From Epiperipatus broadwayi (Eukaryota > Onychophora > Udeonychophora > Euonychophora > Peripatidae): a stretch of 64,000 nucleotides of DNA. Below are positions 12,722 through 23,533 of the stretch, one piece after another. Position numbers and translations under genes: made by a program. The stretch spans positions 3,905,555 through 3,969,554 of the forward strand of contig JAQFVV010012476.1 in assembly GCA_028023455.1 (NCBI GenBank), given 5' to 3'. Numbering within the stretch: position 1 is the first letter of the stretch; every line of letters starts with the position of its first letter. The notes beneath the pieces are model-generated. The model ran no database searches and was not told the origin of the DNA. It was given only the letters and a program-made list of their open reading frames with translations.

Positions 12722-12965
12722 TGGTTTGTACCAATTGGTAGAAACTGTATCTTGTGGGAGATCCCAGGATCAATTTCTGCCCTTGCTTGTCTGTTGCTCA
12801 AATTTCTTATGAGCGCCCAAACAGTAAATAATATACATTTTTTATTCTGTGTAATTTGGTGCAGTTGGTAAACCATTCAACTTTGGAACAGGAGGTCCCA
12901 GAATCAACTCTGACATTCTCAGGTCTGTACTTCAATTTCTTATAAATTTCTGAGCAATAATGCAT
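12722..12965 (+). mobile_element. Two tandem tRNA-derived SINE copies
   Basis: Two related units lie head to tail. Unit 1 (12722-12835) has CCAATTGGTAGAAAC as A-box region and CCAGGATCAATTTC as B-box region; unit 2 (12852-12965) has TGGTGCAGTTGGTAAACC and CCAGAATCAACTC. Each ends in the shared tail ending AATTTCTTAT(G/A)A and then an AGTAAA or AGCAATAA end. Spacing of the two boxes suits an internal Pol III promoter. Confidence 0.6.
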
Positions 12966-12994
12966 TACGTCTTTGTTTTATCTCTTTGTTTTTT

Positions 12995-13720
12995 TCTCCT
13001 CATAAGAACTTTATTATTTAGATAAATGATTACATCAGTACAATGGTGAAAGCAATACAGTTAATGATAAAACCAGGATGATGATCACACAACTAGTTTT
13101 GCTGTCAGGAACAACTAAATGTACAGCTCAAGCACCATAAACAAAAATCTGCAATGGAAAAAAGGTCACATGTAGTCTTAAAATCAATAAAGGAGCTAAT
13201 TTTTTGTCTCTATCATGGATAGTTCAAAGCTTTGATATAAATAATTGTCAGGGATTATCAATGGTAGGATTAAAGATAAGCATATATCTGATGGACCAAT
13301 ATGCAAAGAGTAAGAAAGTGGAAATCCTACTAGATGGAAACAGACCATTGCCAATACTACTAATCAGAGTAGTGAGAGGAGGCTTCTGGCTTATATAGAT
13401 GGAGGCTTTAATATCTTTATAACATTGAAACAAGGTACAATGTCAGAAAACATGCAACATGGTCTCAACATCTCTCTGACATAAAAGGCAGACCTGGTAT
13501 ATGTGCGAGAAACCCCTACATGTGATCAGAAAATGGCTTGTAGGAAGGGAATTTAGGTTTATCATGATCAGAAATTCTAAATATTTAGGTTACAGATGCC
13601 ATTGCTTGAATTTTTTAATAATGGTATGATTAGAAAAGGTTAAAATGGAAGGATAAGGAGGAGTATCATTATTAATAAGATGGTATGCCTCCCAAAAGTT
13701 ATCTCTTTATTGAATAATTT
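12995..13720 (-). pseudogene. LINE 3' end with zinc-knuckle (sister of 9481-10255)
   Basis: On the minus strand a region around 13440-13570 reads LIMINLNSLPTSHFL and then C-L-L-C-x7-H-x3-stop-H-C, a zinc-knuckle interrupted by one TGA. The downstream part (13204-13440) is 3' UTR-like with an AATAAAG-type signal near 13008. It is the same domain as in 9481-10255 (KVNLNAMPTNWFL...CPIC), which supports a shared LINE family of the CR1/Jockey-like superfamily. Only the last part of ORF2 is left, and stops show it is inactive. Confidence 0.6.
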
Positions 13721-13729
13721 CTAGATTAT

Positions 13730-15190
13730 AATTAAAAATAAATCAAATATGATTTTTTTCATATAAATATAATAAATATAAATTTGCAATGTTTTTTTTT
13801 TCCATTTCAGCACATACTAGTAATGAATGTGTCCCTGAGATATCTGTAACCTTTAAGGTAATTTTTTTGACCACAATCCCCATAGGGTTAAATTTGGAAT
13901 TTTATAAAAATATTATTTTGATTCACTTATGTCTATGTTCCCATGTTTTCAACAGCATTTGTTTCTTTGTCCATATAAAATTTTGGAAATATATATATAT
14001 ATATAAACGTTCGAACGTCTAATGAAGAAAAGATAACACAGTTTTTATTATTGTTATAATTTCCTGAGGATGCTTTTAACATTGATGGACAGAATCAACT
14101 TTTGCCACAGAAAGTAATACCATATTTTTTCAAACTACAAAATTTAGGAAATAAAAAATATATGGATAACATATAGAGAAAAGCTTTCACAAGATACATT
14201 TTTAAACAATATGTGCTTAGTCACCTTTCAACTATTACAAGTCACAGACATAGCAAGTGGAAATTTTTAATGTATTTTATAAATACGATTAAAATTATAA
14301 ATGATATATAATGTGTTGAAACATGTCAGGAAAAATTATGAAATACTGCTCACCAAGCAGTAAAAGATATGATGTATTAAAATTTATTAGGAGTTAATCA
14401 TCTTGAAGAAATTTGGGCAGAAGCAAATGCCATTTTATTAGGAAGATGGTCCTGATGAAGGTGGTAACATATTTAAACTAATGATGCTATTTTAGTTTCT
14501 AGGTAACTAATTATTGATTATTTTCTTTTTATATTTGAATGAATATAATAATATTATAGGTAAGAAAGCTTCATCCAATTATAGAGTATGCAAAATAAAT
14601 TAATAAAATTAAACATATTTTTAAACATCCAGCATTCATCATTGTTGAATGTTATATACAGATATATATACTTTAAAAACAAGGTCTCCAGTCATTTTGA
14701 ATAAGAATATTTTACTATTTAAAAAATACATAATACTAATACGTCATTATGAATCCAAAATTTGTAGATTATAGTTATTTTTCGATTAGTGAATTTTTCA
14801 GAAGTCAACAATAAACCCTCCTCTTATTATAAACCCAAATTTTGCTGAAAATTTAATTAAACACTATTTTTCTATTTTTGATTGTTTTCAAGTTTGTGCT
14901 GCTAGCATTACATATGTTATTATATATTAGTCTATTTCTGTTATCTATAATTAATTACTAATTATTTGTAAAAGAATTTAAACTTTATGTAATCCTTTCA
15001 GATACATTCAATTGTAAGTAATAGCACACAGGTTAGTATATAATACAATGTTTGGAGTGATATTCTAATCTAATCTTCAGATGTTGCTGGTCTGAGCAGG
15101 ACAGTATTAGAATAAGAACAGCAGTAGCATAGTAATTGAAGCCATGATCTTTAAATTCATAAATATTGAATTTAAAGCAATCCTGAAATG
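13730..15190. other. AT-rich sequence, no gene seen
   Basis: No supported gene or repeat family is found here. There are short TA runs (13989-14004, 14661-14670). A possible coding-like scrap around 14395-14460 is too short to call. Confidence 0.4.
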
Positions 15191-15286
15191 AATTAAATTA
15201 CTCTATTGAAGGCAACAATTTAGTAGAAATTTTATATATTTATTTATGTACAAATTTATTGCATTAATAACAATATATATGCTTTA

Positions 15287-15417
15287 AAATACAGAAATAT
15301 ATTTGTCAAGCATTGGTAGTCGAGTGATCAGCAGAGCTACAAGCAATTGTCCCGGATTCATGGATTCGCTTCCTGGATGATGCTTTGACACAGGAAAAAA
15401 TACAGAAATATATTTGT
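15287..15417 (+). mobile_element. Short tRNA-derived SINE with 20-bp TSD
   Basis: A 91-bp insert (15307-15397) is flanked by a perfect 20-bp direct repeat beginning AAATACAGAAATAT (15287-15306 and 15398-15417). The insert carries an A-box-like TAGTCGAGTGATCAGC and a B-box-like GGATTCGCTTCC, then GATGATGCTTTGACACAGG and a short A-run. Long, perfect TSDs and an A-tail indicate a fairly recent LINE-type insertion. An older relative lies on the minus strand at 29787-29880, sharing TGATCAGC, TTCACTTCCTGG and TGATGCTTTGAC. The flanking DNA (15190-15520) is itself a repeat, related to 19540-19740. Confidence 0.8.
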
Positions 15418-15544
15418 TACCATACAAGTTTTATGTAGCATGAGTATTACAACACTAAATCAAAACAATACTTTTCAATTTTGTGTAATGTTTTTAAATT
15501 TACTAAAATATCACATCATCAACATTTGTTTTCTTTATGCAAGT

Positions 15545-15770
15545 TATTAAAACAGTAGCAAACTCTCCATACTATAGCGCCACTCAGTGTGAGCTTTAGT
15601 AATCAATGGTTGCAAGAAGCTTTGTGCATAAAATCCCTATCTAGTGCTTACTCACTGAATATTTCCAGACCAACTTCTAGCTTGTGGCTGTCACCAGTGA
15701 GCAGAACCTTGAATCAGAGAGCACTACAAATAGATTATATTGCAATCCTCTAGCAGCCATCTTTTACCTT
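15545..15770 (-). mobile_element. HHR-A relic (degenerate)
   Basis: This piece aligns with the HHR-A repeat in minus orientation (ACTCTCCATAC..., CATAAAATCCCTATCTAGTG, CCAGACCAACTTCTAGC). The hammerhead position has decayed to CUGGUGA and GAAG, so it would not be expected to cleave. Confidence 0.65.
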
Positions 15771-16110
15771 GAAACAGACAGATCGGAGAACCGATCTTCG
15801 TTTCAGGTGTTTTTATGTACGGTAATTCAAACTACTGTTCGCCCGCAGTGAGATTTTGTCTATTTTAAGTTATAATATAAATTAGTTCTATATTCTATAG
15901 TTTATAAATAAATATGTAAAGTTTCCGTATATAAATGTCACAAACCATGAAATAATATTCGTGTGTGCGTGGTTTGTGAATTTATATCATTTAATTTAAA
16001 GTTTCAGTGCGGGCGTATTTGTTTTAAATTTTAGTTTTAAAATTGTATAAAGTCGTTTAAAAATACTGATCAAAAATCACATTCCTTTGATCAGTGTTTT
16101 TAATTAAAGT
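15770..16110. repeat. Cluster of nested hairpins, possible structured RNA or foldback
   Basis: Four inverted repeats lie close together: TGAAAC...AGATCGG-AGAA-CCGATCT...GTTTCA (15770-15805); CGCCCGCA (15840-15847) against TGCGGGCG (about 16007-16014); inside that pair, TCACAAACCA (15938-15947) against TGGTTTGTGA (15970-15979); and TACTGATCAAA against TTTGATCAGTG (16066-16098). The arms are intact and CpG-containing in otherwise AT-rich DNA. I cannot tell a foldback transposon from a transcribed structured RNA. Confidence 0.5.
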
Positions 16111-16229
16111 CTAATTGCACAAATGTTCAGAGCAATTAAGTTGTATTCAAAATTAGTAAGGAATTTTTATATGTAATTATTATGTCAATTTAAAAATAGG
16201 ATATTAAATTAAAAGATTGCTAAAAACAG

Positions 16230-16700
16230 ATAATTGATTGTTGGTCAAGCTGCATCGCTAGAGGCTAGAGAAAGTAGGCGGAGCCTAAAACAAAAACAAG
16301 TCGGAAAGGTCAGCAGTGGCAAATTCTAGAAAAAACTTACATTCTAACTTTTGTCGTGTTTGAGAGAGGTAGTCTCGAGACAACACAGCAGTTGAGTATA
16401 ATTCAAACATTTTTATTAAGAAGTTTACCAGTGAATCGCAATGTTGATGGGCTAAGTGCCAGGAGCTGATCTCTGCCCGCCAATATGGATCTTCGTGCCG
16501 CTGTTTGATCATGTTTCATATACCTCAGAATTTCCAACTTCCAATCTCAAAATTTACTATGCCTTACAAATAACTTTCAAAAATGCGCGCCTACGTTCGC
16601 CACAAGCCAAGCTGGATGAAGAAAGAAGAGAACTTTGTTACACGAACTTTAATTTTCTTCCGTGCTTAATGTTATCAATCAAGTGAATCATATGTAAGTT
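16230..16700. other. GC-richer island, possible exon or promoter region
   Basis: This stretch has higher G+C and several CpGs (for example AATGCGCGCCTACGTTCGCC near 16583-16602). A plus-strand frame of 76 codons (16456-16686) opens at ATG and ends just before ATGTAAGT at 16691-16698, a good 5' splice-site consensus. The peptide shows no known motif. A minus-strand frame overlaps it. It could be a host 5' exon plus promoter or the 5' region of a retroelement; nothing decides between these. Confidence 0.3.
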
Positions 16701-17129
16701 TTTATATCATTTATAATGCTATTATTTAACCTGTCAGTAAATTTTCTTTTCTTTTTATCCTCTGCTCTAGTCTTTAGAAATCATTTATAAAATTGTAATT
16801 AATAGTAATGATATTTCAACTGAATGCATTTATATTTTCTTAGGTTACTTATTTCATAAACAAACATTGCCAATAGTAATATTTCCAATTCTGTATAAAC
16901 TAGTGTGTAATAGTGATCAATTTAATTTAAAAGTAATTTCATGTTCTGAATTAAATATTCTTTCACATTCCGAGTTAGTAAATGTTAAATCACTTTATTA
17001 TTCTATGTTAAGTTGTTATAAAATTACAATCTAAGTTTCAATCTTAAATATATATATAATAGTTTCAAAGTGTTCATTAATGTTATGTATAATATGAGAA
17101 ATAATTCATTGCATAATTTGATACTATCG

Positions 17130-17880
17130 CTACCGCCTGTCAACCCGAAGGGTTAGAGTTTCAGAGTAAATTTAACTAATTATTGTTGTCACCGTCAGTT
17201 TAAGTCCGCTACGTTTTATTGGGGTAAGGATCTCAGCCTGTGGCGTAGAAACAGACAAATAGTTTCCAGGTTTTATATAATTTCTTTAAAAAAAATCCAT
17301 TTCAAGTTCTCGTCCGTGATGTCTGTGGCAATGCCTTTCCTTCGCTGAAGTTAGCGTCTCGCCATTCTACCATTGGGGATTGAAAGCAGTTTTCTTTCCC
17401 GGTAATCTCTTGGATCACCGGGGTTCGAAATGATCCCGGCTGGTTGTCGTGTCCTGGAGCTACTTGGGGGCATTAAGCCTTGTCAAAGTACAAGCCGCCC
17501 GGTATTCCGTTAATGCACCGCAAGTGATTACTGTAGGGTTTTTGAATATAGGCAACCACCAGTTCATCTATTTTCCACGTCGTATTTATATAAAACCACC
17601 AGTTCATCTATCTTCCACGTCGTATTTATATAAAACCACCAGTTCATCTATTTTCCACGTCGTATTTATATAAAACCACCAGTTCATCTATCTTCCACGT
17701 CGTATTTATATAAAACCACCAGTTCATCTATTTTCCACGTCGTATTTATATAAAACCACCAGTTCATCTATCTTCCACGTCGTATTTATATAAAACCTCC
17801 AGTTCACCTATCGCTTATGTCGTATTTATATAAAACCATCTCCACTGTTCGTCTACGTTCCGGCTCGAGCCTATTCAAAT
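17130..17880 (+). promoter_or_regulatory. CpG-containing block with TATA-bearing minisatellite, LTR- or promoter-like
   Basis: The first 400 bases have markedly higher G+C than the surroundings, with a small AACCC-GAA-GGGTT hairpin near 17143 and a B-box-like GGGTTCGAAATGATCCC near 17420. They lead into the 40-bp repeat array (17555-17834), each unit containing TATATAAAA. After the array come GTTCCGGCTCGAGCC and two AATAAA signals (17877-17884). Promoter-like TATA boxes followed within 50 bases by polyadenylation signals would suit the U3-R part of an LTR. No second LTR or gag-pol remnant is visible, so this stays a hypothesis. Confidence 0.35.
17555..17834. repeat. 40-bp minisatellite, seven units, alternating subtypes
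   Basis: Seven units of exactly 40 bp start at 17555, 17595, 17635, 17675, 17715, 17755 and 17795. Units 1, 3 and 5 carry ATTTTCC and units 2, 4 and 6 carry ATCTTCC at the same place, so the array is really three 80-bp dimers plus a divergent last unit. All units contain GTCGTATTTATATAAA. The open frame through the array is a repeat artefact. Confidence 0.95.
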
Positions 17881-18659
17881 AAAATAAGTAAACAAAAAAT
17901 CTTTAGATAAATATTTTTTCCAATGCTCTAATACTCTGATTCTCTTAACCACCTGTCAATTATTTAACTACCCAGCTATTGGCATGAGTTTGTTCATTAA
18001 ATAAAACGTTCACTAAAGACTAGTAGCCAAATGCAAGAGGATGTATGAAGTCTTACCGTACTGTATAACACTCTATTTATATGCTGTATTTTCTATTATA
18101 TAATACTATGTTCATGTGCTTTCTATTTGTCTTATTTAACACTATATTTATATGCTTTATATTTTGCTTATTAAACACTTTATTTAATCTTAATCTTTGT
18201 GTCCTCCACCTTATTACTCTCTAAGTTTATTTAGCCACTTTCTGTCTGTATTGGCAACTTAAATATATACGTTACATAAATGACCGTTCCAATATCTATA
18301 GTCTAATAAATCTATATATCATTAACTGTAAGAATTTAGTCCATGTTCTAAGCTGAGCTAGAAAAGGGATAACCCTGTGCTGGTGTAAAGTCATCATCGG
18401 TTGGTCATGCCGGGGTTTGGGTTTGAATTCAGTTGGCGTTTTTGGAATTTATTCTTAAACGTGGACTGGGTTTGAACTCGGGTACTGTGTATGAGTAAGC
18501 GTGGTGGATTTATACCGGTACAACCTATTTAATTAACTATAAAGCTATGATCCCAAGATGGAAACACAATCATGTTTTCATTACTAAGACTTGCACTGAG
18601 TGTCATTCTGTTATGGATAGTTTTCTACTGTTTCAACAGCTTGTGTAAGCATAGGAAAT

Positions 18660-19065
18660 GGTTATCATGTGATGTTTAATAGTTTCATATCAGTTCTGCC
18701 ATAGTGACTATGGTTTTTTTAAAACCAAAGATATCAAAATGTATAGATACTGAACTGGATTTATATTTATATAACTATATAAGCAAATAATCTTGGATTG
18801 AAAACATTATTGTGGTTTCTTCTTGAACTCATAGTTTTATAGTTAACTAAACAGGTAAAAGGTGATTTCTGGATAGTTGGATTAGATCCTAAGATCTATG
18901 TGCAGTGCTCTCAGATACAAAGCTACTCATTGATGAAAGCCACAAGCTAAAAACCAGTCTAGGGAATTGGATGATTAGATGAGAATTTTAAACACAAACC
19001 TTCTTGCATCCATTGATTAATAATGCTTGCATTGGGTGGCAGTGATCTATGAAGAGTTTGTTAAT
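18660..19065 (+). mobile_element. HHR-A element, older full-length copy
   Basis: This copy runs through the HHR-A landmarks in order: the CTATGGTT...AACCAAAGA region, AAAATGTATAGATACTGAACT, TATATAAGC, GATCCTAAGATCTA, the hammerhead position (UUGAUGA ... AAAACCAGUC near 18930-18970), and the CTTGCATCCATTGATTA tail. The ribozyme core has lost C3 (U instead) and the G of GAAA, so it is probably inactive. It is diverged from the 42-kb copies. Confidence 0.7.
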
Positions 19066-19122
19066 ATTTTAAATTAGTGGTGTTTGGACTAACAGTAGTT
19101 TATTATAAATATTAATTTTACT

Positions 19123-19488
19123 ATCTATAATTTTGTAAGATTTGAAATACAGGCATTCTTCATATATCTGGAGCTTAATTATAAATATGGGGGATTTGAA
19201 CCCAAACTTTCAACCACCTTTCAACTATCCATACCATCTTATATCACTGAAACATGTGACTACACACATGCAGAGAAGATAAATAATCGCCAATATACAT
19301 ATTTCATGCTGAGCCAGCACTCCTCAGTTGGTCCAGATCAGTGCTGGTTCAGCACAAAATATGTATATTGGTGATTATTTATCTTCTCTACATGTGTGTG
19401 GTGATGTGTATTGGTAGTATGAGATCATGGTGTACATGGTTGGAGGCTGTTTGGGTTCAAATCCCCTATATTTATCTATAATTTTGTA
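19123..19488. mobile_element. HHR-B foldback element with 15-bp direct repeats
   Basis: Two inverted arms of the HHR-B repeat meet near 19340. The left arm is in minus orientation (opening GGGGGATTTGAACCCAAAC); the right arm closes GGGTTCAAATCCCC. A 15-bp direct repeat ATCTATAATTTTGTA flanks the insertion (19123-19137 and 19474-19488) and is probably its TSD. The right arm begins exactly at stem II of the hammerhead, lacking the CUGANGA strand. The GGTTCAAATCCCC end resembles a tRNA B box. Confidence 0.7.
19284..19341 (-). ncRNA. Hammerhead ribozyme motif (HHR-B)
   Basis: Read on the minus strand: outer stem I UGAUC, bulge, inner CCAA, core CUGAGGA, stem II GUGCUG-GCU-CAGCAU (5-6 pairs), GAAA, stem III AUA-UG-UAU, cleavage after AUA, then UUGG and GAUUA closing stem I. 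All invariant core bases are present, and the cleavage triplet AUA obeys the NUH rule. Activity is inferred from structure only. Confidence 0.7.
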
Positions 19489-20019
19489 TATATTGAAACA
19501 ATTTTTCTGATTGTACAATTTGTAATAATGAGTTTATAATTGTAATTATAAGTTAAAATTTGCCTATTCTATTAAAGCAACAGATATATTTATTTATGTA
19601 TATATTTATTGTATTAATAGCAGTATATATGCTTTAAAGTACAAAATATGCTTATTTATATCAGCACAAAATTTTTTCACAGCAGTTATTAAAATATTAA
19701 ATCAAAACTATACACTGGAATTTTGTCTGAATAATAGAAGTTTTTTTTAAAATTAGTAATATTTAGATTAATATTTGCCTGTGAGGTTTTTATTCTTTTG
19801 CCATTCTTTCCTCTATAGAACTAATGAATCTGTCAAAAAACTGCTAACTTAAGAATATGACCAGTTAACTCACGTTTTGCAAAAACACTTGTTTTTTTCT
19901 GCAGTGAATTTATAAATCAATAAAATATAACATAACCCTAACCTACGATCTTTCTTCATTGCTCTTTTAATAATATATTTTTCACACCTCTATGCCATCT
20001 TTTGTAAGCTTTAATAGCT

Positions 20020-20125
20020 AATGGCAAGCAATATGACTTATCATCTCTTAGTTAGTAAAACTTACAATAGGTGGCACCATTAAGCAATATGACATCATCT
20101 CTTAGTAAAACTTACAATAGGTGGC
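20020..20125. repeat. Local direct duplication (about 55 bp unit)
   Basis: Two adjacent copies share AAGCAATATGAC, ATCATCTCTTAG and TAGTAAAACTTACAATAGGTGGCA. No function is suggested. Confidence 0.75.
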
Positions 20126-21239
20126 ATAGAGATATGAAAAAAAAAACATTGTAAAACATTAATTATCATCAAATGATTTAGTTGCTTGGGATGTCACATC
20201 ATGATTAACACCATAATGAATTGGTTGGGCTTCAATCTAATAAGTTTTAGTTCTCAACATTCTGATTTTACCATTTTAAAATTAAACTGTAATCTGCTAT
20301 GCATATGGTCTGGATTTGACCAATTTTTGCTTAAACATTAGACATTTTTTCCAATAGACTTGTTATGGTCAATCCCTCTAACTATCCAATATTAATCAGT
20401 AAATGGGTATTTGAATATTTTTAGCTAAAGAGTTCAGCGAAGCAGATAAAGTCGCATCACCTAAATAATTGCACATCTGCAAATAATGCAATTTTTAAGG
20501 ATCCTTCTATAATAACAGCTGTGAGGTGTTATCTCTGTGGCAGGCTATTTAAATAGAATACTCTTTAACTTTCGATTAAAATATAAAATTTAATAAGAAA
20601 TTATGTCATTGAGAAAAATAACAACCATTGATGCTAACATTTTGGCTTGGATCACTCTTGCCATCAATTTGGTGATGGAATATTATATTATAAACTAGTC
20701 CAGAAGTATTGCAAGTAATGATACTGGGAATTGCTTCAAGCTATAAGTAAACACAGGTATAGTACACTTTCCATGTGCTTTTTATAACAATATACCATCC
20801 TCTTATATTAGTTTTGCCTTGCTTATGTAAAATATTTTATTTCCAATTTATTTTAAGGATAGCAAATCTAATTAGTGGTATTAATTATGATGAACTTCTA
20901 ACTGTAATCAGATATTCTTATAAATAGTAAATCGGGCAAAGAAGGGTACTACATGTGATAAATAGAAATGAGAAGATTTATTTTTAATTTGGTTTGTTCT
21001 TGGCACTACTTTGCACTTTGCCAATGCCTCATAATAGCCCTATCAGCTTAAATGCCCACACACTATCATCAAAGATAAAATGAATTTCTACCAACTTTGT
21101 AATCCTTTATGAAACAGCAAATATCATCCCACAAAAAAGATATGTATAATGTAGTCAAAAAATATTTAAAGGTTACACATTGCCACAAAACATATCATTC
21201 ACACACACACACATTACCATTAATGAAGCTCATTCCATG

Positions 21240-21490
21240 TTTAATTCAGATTCTTTGATCTATAACCCATCTTCTTAACATCTCATATACATAGTTCATT
21301 ATTCCATCCATCTAACATGCAAACTTTTTCTTTTTTTACATATCTATGGGGATACATTTCTACTATTGATCTATTATGATCTCTTTTATGCCCAGCTTCA
21401 TTTTTCTTTCAAAATTCTTTCACTAATGTCAATGAAACATATTTGTTCTCTCACCCAATTTTTTCATTTCAACTCCTCCTTGTTAATTGC
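21240..21490 (-). pseudogene. RTE-type LINE C-terminal relic
   Basis: The minus strand matches the same LINE tail as 36625-36935: a GERTN start, an ERILK-like stretch, an S-W-A core (family WAGH), then sequence equivalent to the GRPPVRWMDE motif reading VCMLDGWN. Frameshifts and stops are frequent. It is an old, short fragment without RT domain. Confidence 0.45.
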
Positions 21491-22614
21491 GATTCACTTT
21501 GAATTATTTAAAGTCTGTGTATTGTTCTGCTGAGAAGTCCAAAACTAAAATCGGTATATAAGTATTCATAAAACATAAGTTTAAAAACCTTCACCAAGTG
21601 TTTAGGGATACTTTATTTTAACATTAAATTATTTCTGTCAAAAGCTCTCTATCCACATTTAATTCTACAATTTATAATATAACCAAGGTACGTGTAACTG
21701 TTAATTTATGGAATCACGATTTACGGATCTACGTTTGCACTAAATCGTTCATGGTAGAGGATTAAATATATATAAAAGTTTGTAATCGGCACAATTTTTT
21801 AATAAATAAAAAGGTCTGCTTTAACCCGCAGAAAAATATTAATGATTGGTTATATATATATATTTTTCAGAAAAAAAAATAAAATTTATAGGTGGTAAAT
21901 TTCGATATGAAGAATCATTACCATGGCAACCAGTTAACACTTTTTAATACTAATAATTCTTTACAGTTATTAATACCCAATCATACGTTGTAAATTAATG
22001 TACATTATTCATTACAAAAATGAAAATACTCATAAAGTAACATAATTTTAAAAGTAATTACCTATTTATATAAACTGTTTAATTTTAAACAGGTAACTTT
22101 TCTTTTCACCTTTGCTCTACCTTTCTTCTTATTCTGTAATTAGCTTACTATTATCATCATTATACAAAATATCTTTTAAAAAGAAAATTATTTTAAAAGG
22201 TACCGGTAAAGGGCGGTAATGTCTATCATATTGTCAGGTGTGAAAAGGAACACCTTCTAAAGCATTCTTATAAATTTTTAACCATTTATCAACAGGTGAT
22301 TCACGTGACATTTATCTCACCTGTGGATAATTAGATCCATTTATTTGATTCTCTTGTTAACTTTAATTAGAAAACTTGTAAGCTGTTATTAGAATCAATT
22401 CCATCTTTTTTGTGTGTGTTAACTAGGTAAACTTTTTATAGCCAGGTGATAATTATTTTGATAATATTATCCTGCCAGGTAGAAAGTAATTCGTCAGATT
22501 AGGGCAAATTTAAAACTTGTTTTGATTTTTTTTTCCGAGTGATTTTTAAAAAGATTTCATTTAGCAATTGTGCCTTAAGCATATAAACTACCTTTTATAC
22601 TATTGTTTGCTAAT

Positions 22615-22638
22615 TGTGTGTGTGTGTGTGTGTGTGTT
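22615..22638. repeat. TG dinucleotide microsatellite
   Basis: Twelve uninterrupted GT units lie here. Confidence 0.95.
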
Positions 22639-22744
22639 TGGAAAAAATATATTGTACTATATATATTTGCAATGAAAGTATTTGTGCACGTAACATTAAA
22701 TTATGGTTTCCTTGCTTTATTTACTATAGTAATAGAATAGTAGA

Positions 22745-22835
22745 TTTTGGGCTCACAGTCCACAGATCACACTCATCTTTGTTATTTCCAACGTTCAGAT
22801 TTCTTATGAACTTCTAAACAATAAATCAATTTGGT
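22745..22835 (+). mobile_element. SINE tail relic
   Basis: The piece ends CGTTCAGATTTCTTATGAAC-TTCTAAACAATAAATC, matching the shared 3' tail of the SINEs at 10605 and 12722. The head (TTGGGCTCACAGTCCACAG) is too decayed for box assignment. Confidence 0.4.
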
Positions 22836-22899
22836 TATTTATTTCATTAGTGGGAGTAACGCAAACAGAAATAATTGCCGCCATTATATCTTTAAGAAG

Positions 22900-23150
22900 A
22901 AATAAAGATTGAAGTCCGTTCATTAAAGTTTGAAAATTTCCTATCGTAATATAAACCGAGCACTGATTATATATGTGTGTGGGAGGTGATCTGGACCTAC
23001 TGATGAGTGCCGGTTCAGCACGAAATACGTATATTGGAAATCATTTATCTTTTTAGCATGTATGTGGTTGTGAGTGTCAGTTGTATAAGATGGCGTGGAT
23101 GACTAAAGGGAGCTTGAAAGTCTTGGTTCAAACCCCTCTTGCTTAAATAT
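22900..23150 (+). mobile_element. HHR-B element, plus orientation
   Basis: This copy contains the HHR-B order: CATTAAAGTTTGAAAATT, AATATAAACCGAGCACTGAT, the hammerhead (22988-23043), CATGTATGTGGTTGTG, GTTGTATAAGATGGCGTGG (A-box-like) and CTTGGTTCAAACCCCTC (B-box-like), before a TA run. The box pair about 45 bases apart looks tRNA-derived. Sequence between the landmarks is intact enough to treat this as one of the best HHR-B copies in the window. Confidence 0.7.
22988..23043 (+). ncRNA. Hammerhead ribozyme motif (HHR-B)
   Basis: The core CUGAUGA (23000-23006) is followed by a stem II hairpin GUGC...GCAC (23007-23021), GAAA (23022-23025), stem III AUA-CG-UAU and the NUH site AUA with cleavage after 23033. 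Stem I pairs CCUA with UUGG (one mismatch) and, beyond a bulge, UGAUCU with AAAUCA (partly). The geometry is that of a type I hammerhead with a 3-bp stem III. Confidence 0.75.
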
Positions 23151-23473
23151 ATATATATGTAAAATAATTATTATAATAATAATTCAGTTCAATCTCAATT
23201 CAATTTTATACTATGCAGTAAACATTAAGTATATTACAATTATTTGAAAATTCCAAACAAAAAAAATCCTATGCAAGGAGCTTACATGTAAAATTTAATA
23301 AAACAAAGGAGAAAAAAACCAACAAAGTCACAAGTAGCACAAGGTAAGAAATACAATTTAAATATATATATATATGATCAATAGATGGCGTCTTTACCAA
23401 AACCGCCGAAACAAGTGTAAAATATTTTTACATAAACGCAAAAGGAGTCAGAATTAACTACCTCTTTCATTTT

Positions 23474-23533
23474 GCTCACCTCCAGATCAGCTGATTTCAA
23501 GCTGGTTTGCTTTCGTCAGTGGAAGGATAGAGC
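23474..23533 (-). ncRNA. Hammerhead ribozyme, HHR-E unit 1
   Basis: On the minus strand: GCUC, loop, CUUCCA, core CUGACGA (complement of 23513-23519), stem II AAGC-AAACCA-GCUU, GAAA, stem III AUCAG/CUGAU (a loopless palindrome), cleavage after AUC between 23485 and 23484, then UGGAGG closing inner stem I and GAGC closing the outer stem. Every core position fits the consensus. The loopless stem III suggests it works as a dimer, as in newt and Penelope-type hammerheads. Confidence 0.85.

Noticed and set aside
17449-17673. 74-codon ORF running into the 40-bp minisatellite
   Set aside because: About half of it is repeat translation, and the 40-bp period (not a multiple of three) rules out a conserved protein repeat.
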